Shown here piece after piece: positions 1 to 13,278 of a DNA stretch of 64,000 nt. The notes beneath the pieces were generated by a model. It saw only the letters and a program-made list of their open reading frames with translations. It ran no database searches and was not told the DNA's origin. This stretch comes from Takakia lepidozioides (taxonomy: Eukaryota > Streptophyta > Takakiopsida > Takakiales > Takakiaceae). Numbering within the stretch: the stretch's first letter is position 1; every line of letters starts with the position of its first letter. Made by a program: the position numbers and the translations under genes. Location of the stretch: positions 21,824,001 through 21,888,000 of the forward strand of contig CM060733.1 in the NCBI GenBank assembly GCA_030704615.1, in the 5' to 3' direction.

Positions 1-67
1 ATCCCTGTCTGTTGACCATGCTACAGCTTAAACTGCATTAGAAACAAGTTGTCAGAGTTGCACCCAC

Positions 68-3000
68 CTTCCTCTGCAACAGTGCCAACAACCACAGGAA
101 CCTCCTCACTGAATTCCGCAGCAACCTGCTCTTCTGAATCCACAGCAACTTCCTTGCCCAATTTCTTTTCAGCTGCATCCACATCCTCCTTCACATCTTC
201 CGTTGTCTCTGTGGCCAGGTCTTGGTGGTTCAACTCCTGGCCTTCTTTGGTATGCAAATGTTGTTGTTCTTCTGCCTCTTGTACAGGTCTTGAAGGACTC
301 GCAGTAGCATTTGCATCAGCATTACCTGAACCAGTGCAGCATCCATACAGTGAGCAGAAGAATGGTGGTCCTGGAATTGGACCACTAAGACTTTACCCTC
401 CCTAAACAAGCAACAAGTCTCGTCACAAATGGACTGAGATAAATGTGAAGAGACACATGGAAGTGTGTTAAGCAACAATTGAGAACAAAACATCCACTAC
501 ATCACTAATACCAGGGCCCTACTTAGCATGGCACAAGATTCACAATCATTTCAGTCTGGGTTGAGCCCCACATGCAGCATTTCACAGGGCAAGCACTACT
601 GCTGTAACCAAACATCTGATAAAGCTGTCGCATAATGGAAGTACCAAATTATGAGTGGTTTAAACAGCAATTTTGTGCACTACAGCAAGGCAATTAACAG
701 CAATTTACCCAGTTAGAGCATATGGATAACCACCAACCGACCTGTGTCAGGTACTATGCTTGCTATAGCAGCTTGCTCATTGGACACTTCTTGTGCTTCA
801 GGCTGAACTCCTTGTGTTTGTTGTTCCTCCACAAGAAGCTCCTCCTCTGGCCTAGGGGTTTGAGGAACTGCCTCATTCTCGGGGGTTATGTCGTGTACAG
901 GTGCAGCAGCCGGCAGATCTGCTTCACCTTTGACCAATACTCGCTCATATAGTTCTCGCAATTCCATACATAAACCTGAAAATAACAATGTGGGATCAGC
1001 AAACATATTTATTCACTTCTTACTTGCACAGGGAATTCTTCTGTCCCAGTTGCCACAGTTTGCTACGTAGTTTGTCTCAGATCAAGTTGACCCTGGTTAA
1101 TGATAAGCCACAGAATCTGGCCAGCTTGTAAACCATGTGTACAGATCCACCATGCGAGCACTTGGAAGGCTAACATACCAAATCTTCTTTCCCCATTTTT
1201 CAATTTAAGCAAGGTCTAATAAAGAAAATCAGGCATACATGGGTAAATACCCCACTTGGTTAAGCCTGACATGCTGTGATTATAAAAACGAGAACACTTA
1301 TCCAGCAGCATCAAGGTAGGTTTGAAACTGCATATTTTTCCACTATAAAACTGAAGCCTGTAGAAATGTGTAGCCTTTCATATATTACCAATAACATGTG
1401 GCACCATAACTGGGAGATGGGTTCATATTAAGAAGTGGGTGCCAGGACTTCCTGGTTCAGAGTACCAAAAATAAAACTTCTTACAAGTTATAGATCTGGC
1501 TAGATTACAGCACAGTTAGATTAATCCTGCCTACAACAAATGTACCAACTAACAAAACACAATGCTGGAGGCCCACAACTGAAGGTCCAGACAAATACCA
1601 GGGACGGAAGGCTCGCCGAATATCTGGTAACCAAGAGACTGTTTCTGCACCATCCAGAGCTCATGGCGGGTGCAAGGTGCCTTCTTGCGAACACGGCGGA
1701 TGTCAGCTGTGTTGGCCAACTGTTCCCTCATCACACTACATCCACCACTACCTTTGTCAGCAACATGGATCCTACTGAACAAAATGTGAATTCCCATGGG
1801 AACTACAAAGACTGCTCTTCGATAAGGGTTGCTGTTATTGCCATTAACTAAACTACGGTTGAATCCACACATTCATTGTTGCACTTCCTGCAAATGTTGA
1901 ACAAGGCAGTGAGTATAGGGGTGTACCTGACATCTTTGTTATACGCAGGTATGCATGGCAGGAGAGAAACACTCATGGTGGGCCAAAGAAAGGAAGTGGG
2001 GAATAAAGTACATGGGACAGAGATTTTCTCTGACTTCCTCAAAGGTCTTAGCTAGACGCTCACCTCGCAGTTCACGAGAGAAAAAGAGAAAGAAAGAAAC
2101 TCGATAACCATATCGGGGCCCTGAGGTGGACGAAGAAGAACAAACAAACAAACAAGGGGTAATGAGGATTGCTAGCCATTGGAGGTGGAATGTACAGACA
2201 CATCATACAGACAGATTTTATCACCCTAGACATAGAAATCAGGACTTAGAACTCACTCTCCATGCAGCACCATTACACTGTCAATAACTGCCTTCCTCTT
2301 CCTCGGTATCGGCTTGGGGCCTCGTCTCTTCTTTTGAGGAGGTCCTTCCTCAGTGGGAGTTGGCATAACTCTGATAGCAGGTGTCACCCTCCCTCCTGAC
2401 ATCCCCACCATCTCTATTACCAATTACCACCTCTCATCACATACACCAACAAGGGACCTGACTCTCTCAATTTCGAGCTGCATCCATACCCTGGTCATGG
2501 GAACCCAGCAACTGGCTCTGAAGGGTTATCATATAAGGAGACAGTGTTCAGGGTCTGTAATGGCCACTGCTTCTACTGCTACATACTCAATATAGCATCA
2601 ACCCTTGACTCATTCACCAGGGTGCGAATAAACCAAGGCAGTTAAGAGTGATGGAGATGACTGCCCAAAAAGGAGCACAGTACACATAAAAGATTGATTC
2701 AGTGCAAAATGAGAACCCCTTGCATGCAATGAAAAGAAGTTCCAGGATGTCAAGGGCATAAGAAGAAGAACTACAAAAGCAGATTGAGCGGGAGAAGAGA
2801 CCGTTATATTGACAAAGAATTGCCTTCAGGCCATTCATGCAGGTAGAGACACACCTAACAAAGTGGCCAAGACATCATCGTCAGCAGGGAGGTCATCTTC
2901 CATGGTAGGGGCCTTTGGGGGGGATGTGAGTACAAGGGGGCTGATGGTTTCATGTTGCATTTCCTCCATAATCTGCTCCTTCTCTTCCACCATTTGTTCT

Positions 3001-6000
3001 TTGTCCTCCATCAAATGATCCTCCCCTTCCTTTGCTTCTTCTACCCTGTTGCAGGATGTAAACAGATGGAAGACCCTTATGAAAAGTGTCTTCAAGGGCA
3101 CACAACCCTGTTTTCACTCTAGTCTTGAACCTTCCCCATGTACAATGAAGACACTTCTACCAGTTCGTACCAAAACTTCAAGTGAGAGTTTCTGAGAGAG
3201 AGACCAGTTGCAAGGGCACTTAGCCACACTGTAGGTCTTGGGGGGTCTCCACATAAAATCAATAGTCAAGAAACTCACTGCAAGGGCGATTCCCCTGCTT
3301 CAAACTGTATGCGAGTGGTATTACAGCTTTCTGTGATAAAAAAAATTTGCAATGACTTTACCGGGCTTGAACGTCCTTCCCCACATCCTCATCTGCCATC
3401 ACCGCTTCCTTTTCAAGTGCAAATACATCAGGCTCCTGCCCAGCTGGCGGCTCCACTGCTGATCGCACTTTCTCATACTCGGGAACTTCATCCTGATCAA
3501 ATTCAAAAGGTGGTACTGGCATCAAGGGCTTTGGTTGATCAGCAGCTCCAACAGTGGTAACCACCTCATCAGGGACTTCGACAAGGGCCTCCAACTGCTC
3601 CACCAAATCTGCACATGGCTCTACTTGCTCTGGCACACCTGTGATGGGCTCCATTTGATCGGGTTCTTTTGGCTGCTCAACCTGCTCCACCACATCTGTG
3701 CATGGCTCTGACAGAGGAAGAGCTTCTGTGATAGGAACTTCTGTTAGTGGCTCCAGTTGATCAGGTTCTTCCGGTTGCTTGGCCTCTGGCACAACATCTG
3801 CTTCATCTACCTCCATCTGCTCAAGGGGGGGAGCAGGTGTCATCGGTTCCAGGTGAGGTTCTTCCAGGTGAGGTTCTTCCATGTCCAGGCCAGCCATCTG
3901 ATCCATCCGGTCATAGTCAATTGTCTTGTCCTCCCCCATTGGTGGCAGCACACTGCATCCATCCAGAGCTCCAGTCACCTCCAACTTTGATAATTTACGT
4001 CTTACAAACTCAATAGAGGTTTTGCATGCCCTTACAACAGAGGTCTCAAGAACCCGTAACTTTACATCACCACACACCGGTTTATATAGGGGTGACTTTG
4101 AAAGCAACCAAAGCACACCTCTAGTAATGGCAAGAAATAGGCGACTGAGGACAATAAGAGCTGAAATGTCCAAGCTAGGATCAAACTCGAGAAAACAGGG
4201 TGTTAGAAACATCCAACAGCAGTTGCAAAAGGATGTAAAAGAGTTGAAGTTCAATCATACAGGGACAGACGCTATCTGGCAACAGAGGTTAGCTCAAGAG
4301 CACATTGTAGAGTGGAGAGGTGAGGCGTACTCTTCTTCTAAAGTGATTGCTGCAGGGCTTGGCGCCCGACTTTCTGGCTTTTCCAGTAGATCCTGCAGAA
4401 TCGATCACAGAGTGCACCAGACTTAGGTGAGTCACTGTGATCCAAGAACAACATAAAAAAAGTACACGGATAGTGTTGTCCTATGGCCAATTGGTAGACC
4501 CACTCACCTGACAGTTTTGCTATCTATCGCTACAAATCATACACATGAGCTTTTTTCAAGCTGTATGCTTCCGTCTTCCATGTCTCTAACAGACGTGGGA
4601 TTTGATAGACATGGATGTAGGTCTGCCAGTTTTGGCACAGTTCAAAGCTTGTGAAAATTACTTTGCAAAACTAGCAGAACTAGCAATTGAGACAGAGATG
4701 ATTAAACAAAATGCTTTGTGAAACCTAATGTGGACGGCTAATTGAGTGATCTTGATAACTCTTATGAGACTTGCTGTGGAGATTCCATGTAATCAGTCAC
4801 ATTGCTGCTCATCATACCATTGCTCAGTTAACAATGCTGGAGACAGGGAGTTGAAAGTATATTGAGCTGCATCCAAGTGACTAGAATGAAAACTTGAGAG
4901 CACAAGGACCCACCTCATCGAAGTCAATGCTCATGCGTGACGCATCACCGTCAGCAAATCTCTCTGCACATGCATCCAGTGCCGATTTCACCATTAAAAA
5001 AGTGCGATGTACTTACTTTCATCAAACCAATGCAACTTACCCTTCTTGAACAAATCGCCTTGTGACAACACGCTATGACGAGCAAAGTATATGAGAGCAG
5101 CATCTTCAATCTCTCTCCCCCATATGCACAGACTCAAAAGATGACTAAGAACTCAATATACACTAAGAAATTTACAAGTTCAATGCCAAGCATTCACCTT
5201 CTCTAGCTTGTACAAGGAGGGGGCGGTCCTTTATTAAATTGACTTCAAATGGATTCAAACCATATCAAGACTCCAATCAATAAATAATTACCGTCAAGAC
5301 TGAATTGAGAACCAAAATAAATATTGTCCTCCAAGGGATCTTGAAGTGTGATCTGCTCCCGGGTTGTAACATGATGATCCACAGCTCTGCCATGTACAAT
5401 ACCACATAGTGAAGGGCATCAAGAACAGGAATTTATAGACAAGCATATGCCTAGAGGCTCCATATGGAAAAAAATGATGTCTTTCAAACAGCTGCTTACT
5501 TCAATGTTCCTTTGTGAAGAAAGCCTCAGCACTGAGGGCATTAAAGACATTGAGCTCAAAAGTTGCACACTATATTTCTTAAATCCGCCTTGGGAGAAGT
5601 TTTAGCATTATTATGGAGGCAGTCTGGAGTAGAAATCACTCCTCATCTGTTCTTCTTAGTCTACAATGAGACTGACATAACTTTTGCATGGTATTATGCC
5701 ACTAAGGACATAAACTACTTTCTTGGAAAACTACCCTCTGGCAGGTATTCCACAGAGAGGGATGACTCCCACAGTATTTGGTGAAAAAGTCTGAAAATCA
5801 CAGAAAATGGCCACAGGCTTCCTAGTAAACAGGTGGGAAGGAACGCGTGTACCAAAAATTCTTGCGAAGGTACGGGGTATCAAAATAAAAATATGGATGC
5901 GTTGACTGCAACTTCCAAAGAAACAGGAAAGGGGGGTGGGGTTGCTGAGGGTCAGTAAGGTACCCATTAGACAGAAGCAACGCAATTTCTCTATCCGGGA

Positions 6001-6776
6001 GGGGTTCCAACTCATCAAGATCAAAGTTCTCTGGAAGAGTAATGGCGTGAAAAGGGGCAGTCGCAGCCTCTGGGGGCAGATCAACAACCCCTGAATGGAA
6101 GGCCTGCTTGATTTTGGTAAGTGCCTCACTGCAGTCGTGGAACAGATAGTTCACTTTTCGCGAATAGATTCGCACCACGCCTAGCAACAGATGGCCCGAC
6201 AGTCTCAACGCAATGGGTGCCTCCGGAAACAGAATAGAGTCTGCCATCCCCATCATTTCCTTTCAGCCAGCGACAAGAACTAAGCACATGTTTGTGAGCT
6301 CTCCCTCTCTCTCTCTCCCCCCACCTTCCAAAACGGCACACAAGGTTTATGCCTACAATGGTCACAGCCAGGAAAGTCTAACGACTACTTCATCTATTAC
6401 TCCGCTTCACTAGTGGAGGGAGCCTTCCGTGACAATAGTGGCCCCCATTCCGCTCCGTCCCCAGTGAACACCGTCCATGCGTCTACAGACACTAGGCACC
6501 GGCAAGCACAGTCTAATAAGCAACGTCCCTCTCCCACTGTTTCTCCATCCCCGGTCTTCACAGAAACGAGTTTCTATCAACAAGTGCTTCTAGGAACTCC
6601 CCACGATCAAACCCATCTTACAAATACCAGGTTTATACGAGAGAAGACCCACCAACAGAAACGCTGATATTGGTTTCAGTGACCTGGTTCTTCCGAAGCT
6701 TGCGCTCCAAGTGCGCAGCAATCCATATCGTCCCCAAAGGTCCTTTCTTTGCCAATATGAGCTGTGAGTAAAACAT
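68..6776 (-). CDS. RAD21: RAD21/SCC1/SYN-type cohesin alpha-kleisin, 5' eleven exons (C-terminus off window)
   Basis: Encodes the kleisin that closes the SMC1-SMC3 cohesin ring and is cut by separase at anaphase. Coding exons on the minus strand, 5' to 3': 6776-6653, 6240-5964, 5386-5292, 4963-4914, 4392-4331, 3952-3362, 3045-2855, 2395-2257, 1735-1599, 975-742 and 325-68. Every junction has GT-AG ends and the phase is kept throughout (719 codons). Exon 1 starts [15 protein letters not shown] and exon 2 carries [20 protein letters not shown], the classic Rad21/Rec8 N-terminal domain that binds SMC3. Exon 3 has the plant-typical [20 protein letters not shown]. Exon 6 is a long acidic, Pro/Glu-rich linker with repeated EQ(V/L)E..EPDQ(L/M)EP units, where separase sites usually lie. 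Exons 7-9 hold the conserved lysine-arginine block after PTPTEEGPP. The winged-helix C-terminal domain that binds SMC1 is not in the window. The start is set by family alignment. Identity is certain at family level; SYN paralogue is not assigned. Confidence 0.93.
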
Positions 6777-7580
6777 CTTGATCCCGCCCGATTCTTCCTC
6801 CTCTCGCACACACTCAGATTCTTGTACTCAACCAACGAAACACCTGTAATTTAACACCGCACTCGGTCACTCCCGACTTGTACACCAAGTCAAGTATCTC
6901 TCTCGACAGATGCCTTCAACCTTCGCAGCCAGAGACCAAGATCCAAAACAGCATGAAATTGTTGGGAGGCCTTGGAGCCCAAAATTTCCGACTGCATCCT
7001 TCACTCGACCGCCCTCTTGGATTTCGCAGCCAACAAATTCAGGCTTTGTGTCCGACGCACGACAGTGAGCGAGACGAGCAATATCTCATCTTGCCTCGCC
7101 GCTTCCCAACATCCTCGTCTTTTTTACTCCCAACCCCAAAAGGCAACTATTAATCCCTATTACTCCCTCAATAATAAGACCCGATATTAAACTAGTAGCC
7201 CTGCCTGCCACGTCCACGTCAACCGCCACGTTCTCACTTCTCACTCTCTCCTCCTTTCATTTCTCCCTCCCTCTGTCCCTCCTCCCGACCGATGGACGCC
7301 GTCCACGATGGTGTGCACGGGAGACCTTCACCATGGTCTCAAGTCTAAACTGCTTGAGTTAGGCTAACACTGCTTTTCCCTTTGTTTGCTTTTTTTTTGT
7401 TTTTTCTGGTTAACAGGGAGATCTCTGGTTCAAACTTTATTCTGAAATATTTTTGGTGGGCATAGCCCTTACTTCTTTTTTCTTTTGTATAGGTAGTAGA
7501 TACACAAGGCCATTTGTTTTTCATTTTTTTTTAATAAACTGGGGACAGTGGCCCTGGAAGCTAAGTTTTTCATTCAAGTT
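6777..7580 (-). promoter_or_regulatory. RAD21 5' flank (5' UTR and promoter region)
   Basis: This stretch lies directly upstream of the RAD21 start codon. It holds no recognisable coding exon or repeat. The sequence is pyrimidine-rich on the plus strand around 7220-7290. I found no convincing TATA box, so the transcription start is not placed. The span is defined only by position. Confidence 0.4.
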
Positions 7581-7745
7581 AGGCACCAACACTCAGTAGC
7601 TCAGTTGGATAGTGCACTGTGTGCTACCCAGATGATTCTGTGGTCAAACCCCGCTACCTCGACGGGTGTGGTATGTTCTTGCAGTTGTATGTAGCCTACT
7701 AGAGAGAGAGAGAGAGAGAGAGAGCACCCACAGTTGACATAAATA
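7581..7745 (+). repeat. tRNA-derived SINE, family 1, copy 1
   Basis: The head has a pol III A-box-like TAGCTCAGTTGG at 7597-7608 and a B-box-like GGTCAAACCCC at 7642-7652, spaced as in tRNA genes, but it cannot fold into a complete tRNA. The same head recurs at 15915, 29570 and, inverted, at 56672. A (GA)12 run at 7701-7724 sits in the body. Ends are approximate because no clear target-site duplication was found. Confidence 0.75.
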
Positions 7746-7974
7746 ATAACCTGCCCTTTGATTTATTTAAAAATACAAAAAAAAACAGAACCTTCTTCCG
7801 GGTACTGCTCCCTTTGGGGGATGGGCTCTAATAAGCCTACTAAGCAAATACAGGCTGTTCGTCACATGTACCATATGTTAGTTTACGGTTCAATGCACAA
7901 TAATATCAGACGGGGACGCCCAAGGCAGACGAAACCAGAGGAGATTGATCCCAGACTCACGAGCCTTTGCTTCT

Positions 7975-8030
7975 TTTTCGAAAAGGGAAACACAGGGAGC
8001 GACCTCTCACAAATCCAGCCCCCGTAATGA
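7975..8030. repeat. Dispersed repeat fragment shared with 53920-53975
   Basis: The segment reading through CCTCTCACAAATCCAGCCCC is matched with substitutions at about 53920-53975. The family is not recognised. The rest of 8030-8680 has no gene that I can support. Confidence 0.4.
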
Positions 8031-8682
8031 CGGTGAGAGGAGAAAGTAACATCGACCATATTCCCGTTTTCTGAAGTACGCTATTGTGTGTTCACTCTCT
8101 CGCCGAGGGCAATAATAACCAATAACCCGTAACTAAGGCCATCCCCTGCCCGGGATGGGTTCCATTTGTAAGACCTCTGATGTGGAGGTGATTGTGCATA
8201 ATTTCTTCCAACAAAGGCATTATTAACCCTGTTCTGCTCTATTGAGATTTCTTTTAATTCCTGGGCCACTCTAGAATGAACAGGGCCCGAATGAAACTGC
8301 TCTACATATTATTTATATAGGACTTACTAGGGGACTGTAGTCGTGGAGCCCTAGGGGCAGACTTTGAAAATCCGAGAAACAGTGAAGTAGGAATTGTAAA
8401 GCACCGCTGGGAAATTCCCCTCGTCCTGCCCGGATTATGAAAATGCCCCAGCCGGAGGGCCCAGAATGGTTGGAGTCACAATGTCTATAATTAATCACAG
8501 GGGATTTCGAGCGGTTGCGTAACAATGGTGCCTCGTAATCTTGCCAACTTTTTTTTTTCTTTTTTTTAACAAAAGGGAAAGAAGCCCTGAATCTGGGCCT
8601 CAGTGCCACTAGAAAGAGTAAAAGTTGAAATGGCTAATAGGTAATAATAATCTAATACACCACGCCTACAGAAGTAAGCGCA

Positions 8683-8850
8683 AAATATGGTGTCTCTTGA
8701 CCCCAAAGGGCTACTATCTTCGGAAGTGGTTGTGGGTTCAATCCACTGCTTGGTGTCACAATACTATTATCTATCACCACCAGAGAGTCGAGATGGGAGG
8801 GCCCATTACCATTGGGCGAGAGCTTGATTGTGTGAAGTGGGCTACGTTAT
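8683..8850. repeat. Rearranged copy of SINE family 2 with inverted middle segment
   Basis: The tail-like part (about 8690-8722) and the A-box part (CCCATTACCATTGGGC, about 8800-8815) are in minus orientation. The B-box part between them (GTGGTTGTGGGTTCAATCC) is in plus orientation. Compared with the intact copy at 41567-41735, the centre is inverted. From 8850 to 9930 I see no supported gene. Confidence 0.5.
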
Positions 8851-9929
8851 GTAATCTGGAATCGCTGGGCCAATGAGGATTCCAGCCTGGAAGGCTCTCC
8901 TCGAATTCCATCTCGGCCAGTATTCCATTTCAGCCGCAGGATCAAGTTACCACAAGACCAACATAACATCTGAACCGTCCAATTCTTACTCGAATTTCTG
9001 CCTGGAATTCCGGAAATCTTCCTGAACAATTATGTCCAGGAATCCCCAAGAGAATGCAAAGGAAACCCCACCTGAAATGGATAACAGACGAGGTATCCAG
9101 TCTGGGAGCGCCGAGTCATGGTGAAATACCGTACATAGCCGAGCTTTTCAGCGATGTTCATCCACATCGTCATCCAAAATTCATACCGTATGCACGGTGG
9201 CTGGCTACGGTGAGCTCAGACGCAATCAGGATTTGACACGTAGGCAGTTCGCGTCAAAGCTCACTTATGTTTGAAGTAAGGACTTCAAAACTTGAAGGAA
9301 GGTAGAGGGGTTCATGTCGTTGGTGTGCTGCTGAGGGCCAAGGTCTTAGGTCATAGGTCTTAGGTCCTTTGGGGGGATAGGAAGCCACGTGGCTAGTGCA
9401 GACTGCTTGATGGCAACGGTTTAGTCGGCCGGCGCTGCAGTCGCTGGTCCGTATATCTTTCAAAAGTTGTGCCACGTGTCAGTAACGAGCCGAGCGATGG
9501 ATGAGATGAACAAATGGTGGTCGTTGGAGGAAGAAGATGAAGATGGTGCGACAAAGACAGGTCTGAGGCATTGAAAGGTAGTTGAGAATTTGTTGAGCGA
9601 GTATCTTTGGCTATGGCTTCTCGCCTCATGGATGAGGCGTTTTTAGGTGTTTGGATGAATGACTATGTGACGAATGCAAAGCTGTCGCACGGATGATAGA
9701 AAGCAACACTGCAACGACACGAACATGCCCACTGACTATTTTTGGCAGCTCCAAAATACTTCATTAGACTAATCACCACGTGGTAGATGTGGATTTGATG
9801 GGCTCCTTTCCAATGTAATGTGGCAGATAGGATGAAACGTAGATGAATAATGTTATACATCCGCTGAGTCTCTGTCCATCCCCTCTCTGTGCAAGTGTGC
9901 GCATGAGGAGCATCGTATTTGTATTTACA

Positions 9930-10025
9930 AGAATGGGCACATACCGCCTCGGAAGTGGTTGTGGGTTCAATCCCACAAAGGTGTCCACCTTCCCGCCAGA
10001 CCAGAAGGTAGTTAGAAGGGCCAAG
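9930..10025 (+). repeat. SINE family 2 copy, 5'-truncated
   Basis: It runs from the A-box remnant (AATGGGCACAT) through the B box (GTGGGTTCAATCCCAC) into the GGTGTCCACCTTCC body and the GAAGGTAGTTAG segment, all in the order seen in the minus-strand copy at 41567-41735. The 3' T-rich end is missing. Confidence 0.6.
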
Positions 10026-10859
10026 TCTTCCAGGATGGGATGAATGGTTGACAGTGCAGACAACGTTCATCTGGTTGGGTCCCGTTGCATTAAATGCTGG
10101 CTGCTCAGCTTTCATTACGTGAGATTTAAGTTGCTATACTTAAATCACGCATTCTGCGTGACTGTGTCCTCACAAGTCAACTGTGACCCACATCAATCCT
10201 CCTCCTTCTCTTCTCAAGCCGCCTAGCCTAGGCAAATTCAATCAAGAAAAACAAAATAACAATAAAATAATAAATAATAAATAATTGTTTTCCAATTTTG
10301 CAATTTTGAAAGGATGTGGCCAATATTTGGAGAGAATATTGCGAAAATATACATATAGCGAAAAGCTGAAGAGGTGTCGCTGATGGCTGGCATTCTTGGC
10401 ATGCTCACCGAGGTAAGGTATTGAGCGCTGAGTGGGTCCCGTCCCGTGCTGTCCCTGAACGTCACACTTGCAGTAAAAGTCAATTAACATGTGTAAAATA
10501 CTCGAAAATGTGACGTGGAACAGCAGATATGTACTGCAGTCATCCGAAGTATTTTGTTTTCGAATTTCCTTGTACGTAGGAAGGGAGGCAGAATATGGAA
10601 TAATAAGTTGGATGGTACGAGAAGAGTAGGGGGGGTTAGATAAATATAGGGAAAGGGGGAAGGGAGAGGCAAACGGTTATTCAAAAAGAGGCCGTTTTAA
10701 CGAACGCGGAGGCCATGGGACTCTGACTCGCGTGCAATTTGAAATTGGAGGCGCACCTCCCGCGCTTTTAAACTCTGGCTTGGGGCGGCCTGCGCCCGTT
10801 TGAACGTTTGAATGTTTGAACTTCGAACTTCAAACTTTCGCAGCCGCGCCTCCGCTGCT

Positions 10860-11037
10860 GTGTGTGTGTGTGTGTGGGGGAGAAGCAGGGCTGCAGGGTG
10901 AATTGGTGCTTGGGAGCGAGCCAGAGAGCTTGAAGGCGCGCAGGCGCGCAGGGGCGCTTGCTATGTGGGGCGGAGAAGCTTTGATTTCCACTCTCTCTCT
11001 CTCTCTCTCTCGCTCTCTCTCTCGCTCTCGTCCGTCT
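10860..11037. repeat. Microsatellites (TG)n and (CT)n
   Basis: A (TG)9-type run at about 10860-10877 and an interrupted (CT)n run at about 10991-11030. They flank a moderately GC-rich stretch and could belong to the 5' region of the candidate gene that follows, but this is not shown. From 10030 to 10860 I see AT-rich sequence without a supported gene. Confidence 0.7.
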
Positions 11038-11084
11038 AAGATCAGTATAAGAAGCACGCATGAGCAGGAGAACTAGAGCCAGAC

Positions 11085-12093
11085 ATGGAGACGAAACTAC
11101 TGGTTGCTCTTCAAAACAGTTCTCCGCCTGATGTTCCAGCGATGGATTCGTCACTAGGTGTCTAACCGCTCTTCAATTAGCGCATACTGATGAGAGGGGA
11201 ACTTAAGTTGAAGATGGAGCCTGCGAAGTTGTGAGCCTTGTAGAGTGGTACAGGGATGGTAATGTATGTGCAAGGCGAGAAATTGATCTGGAATCAATTG
11301 TGTGTTTGCAGAGTGAAGGACCATTTCCTGAGTCAAGTGTCAAGTGACAACTCTTTATTTTGTATTACTGACGATTGCAGTATGAGTGACACAATATGCA
11401 TGCTTGCAAATGCAACTGCATGAACTTGATATAGGTTGCATCCACTAGGTCCTTCACTCAGTGCTTATCACTATAATTGCTGTTGTAGGGATCAGACATC
11501 AGACCCCATCTACTCTTCTGTTGGCAAGCCTTGGCAGTGAAGTCCTACTTACTTCTGGACTAGGCATTAGATCTCAGTGAACATTACATTGTGTGTAGGA
11601 TTCATAGATAGCCGTCTGCTTGCAGAAGAATGTTGTCATGTTATAAATGACCCTTTGTTCATGTCTTGGTTATCATTGCCATGTGGTGTCATTAGTCTGG
11701 ATGTGGTTCCTATCCTTCCTGGTCATTGCTGTCACATGACTGTTAATACCAATTTGAGAATCACTGTTACATGCCTGTTCGAGAGGTAGTGAGACTAGCC
11801 TGTACGTAATGGGTGAAGAAATGACAGTTAATGACAGACCTCATGCAAAGGGGGCGGTTTACTTCAATTTAGCCCATGTTGCATCCTATCAACCTTAAAT
11901 GATTGGGCTAATGTTGGACTGACAGAAGGACAAAGAATATCAACCTTTGGGCTTAGTTACGAGATGTGTTTCTAAGCAAAATGGGGATGTCATCAACATG
12001 CATGTACTAAGGCCCTCTTTTGTACACGGAGAAGTGCTTGTTGATTTGGCACTGAAAAGTGCTGCCTGCATTGCTCTAGCTTCTGAGTGTTAG
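11085..12093 (+). CDS. Candidate spliced gene of unknown function (terminal exons only)
   Basis: Two parts look like coding exons. The first is a short start exon with an ATG at about 11085 and a possible donor at 11155-11158, beginning METKLLVALQNSSPPDV. The second is a terminal exon at 11926-12093 that starts after GACTGACAG, reads 55 codons in one frame and ends in TAG; it includes LGLVTRCVSKQNGDV and VHGEVLVDLALKSAA. I could not connect them through internal exons in phase. A further possible exon lies near 11250-11330. I do not recognise the product. The terminal exon is the better supported part. The stretch 12094-13278 downstream shows no other gene. Confidence 0.3.
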
Positions 12094-13278
12094 GGGGTGG
12101 TTCTTGCTGGTAATTCAACACCTAGAAGCACCAATTGGGGAGCATACCCTTGTGGGTCGTCCGCTGTGAAGTATGAAGGGGAATATTGTCGTTTGGGCAA
12201 CTCCTACACCTGTTGCATACATGGCCAGTTCCTGAGTTCACGTTTGGACCATGAATGAATGAAGCTGTGACTCCCTCTCCCTCTCTGGGTCTGCTACCGT
12301 GCCCTACTGTAGTGTGATTCAACTCTCTCATGATTTCCATTGTCTGTCCAGATTTTCTGAATGTCACCTGTTCATGTCAATTTGCACTGAATTACACATA
12401 GCTTGGGGAGAAGGTTATTACGTGAGAGAAGACCTTTCGCTCCCATTCTTCTTGGTACTCCACCTGTTTTGCCATATCCTGGAGCTCCAGCTGCTGCCCA
12501 AGGCCTTTAATGAAAACAGATTCATGTCATGGGGGGTACGGGAGCACTGCCGGTTTGAATGTGCTCCTTAACCTGCATCCCCCTCACCATGCACTGTGAC
12601 TCCTGGATCTTGGTGCTTTCCTGCCAGTCAGCATTCCATCCTGGGGTTGTTCCCCTCTCTCTCCCCCTTTCTTAGGAGTACATTCTCTCCCTTTCTTAGT
12701 TCTGACCAAACTGGGCATGGGGTCTATGGCCACAACAGAAAACTAAGTCTTATGAGTACATTCTCTCTCCCTTTCTCTCTCAAGGGCCAGCCATTCCTGA
12801 GAGGCTGCACTTCAATGCGTGACAATTAAGGTATCCTCGACGCTTCCAAATGAGATCAGGTACATTCCATTTTTTAAGAGCAATGCTTCACAGGCACCTC
12901 TTGGGACTAACAGTTATCTTGAAGAGATTTATGCTCAGTAAAAGGAACTTAATATAGCTACAAGGTCATAGCCTGGATACACAAATGGATCTCATAACAA
13001 ATGATGCCCATTTGGTAGACTAATTTGCTTTCCCCTCTAGCTGGCTTCAAATTCGAGCGTGACATTGGTACAGAAGACAAGAGATAGATAAAGATGATGC
13101 TTGTGATGAATAACGGAAATGAAGAGATTTCCACGTAGAAAGAACAAAACAGGTTGCTGACATATACCCGCAATTTCCAATAACTCTTTGCAAGAATCAA
13201 GTTGCAATCATGAGGTGCTGCTCCGAAAGTCTCGTAAGAATCATAGCCAACGAGGGGACTGCACAATATAGCCCATAA

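Noticed and set aside
49-405. Plus-strand open frame of 118 codons
   Set aside because: It is antisense to RAD21 exon 11 and has no family features.
3747-4426. Plus-strand open frames opposite RAD21
   Set aside because: Shadows of the acidic RAD21 exon; Pro/Ser-rich only because of the opposite strand's codons.
7590-7660. Possible tRNA gene
   Set aside because: A and B boxes are present but the acceptor stem does not pair and the segment is repeated as a SINE head.
10768-11154. Open frames over the CT/TG microsatellites, both strands
   Set aside because: Arg-Glu and Ser-Leu runs are products of simple repeats.
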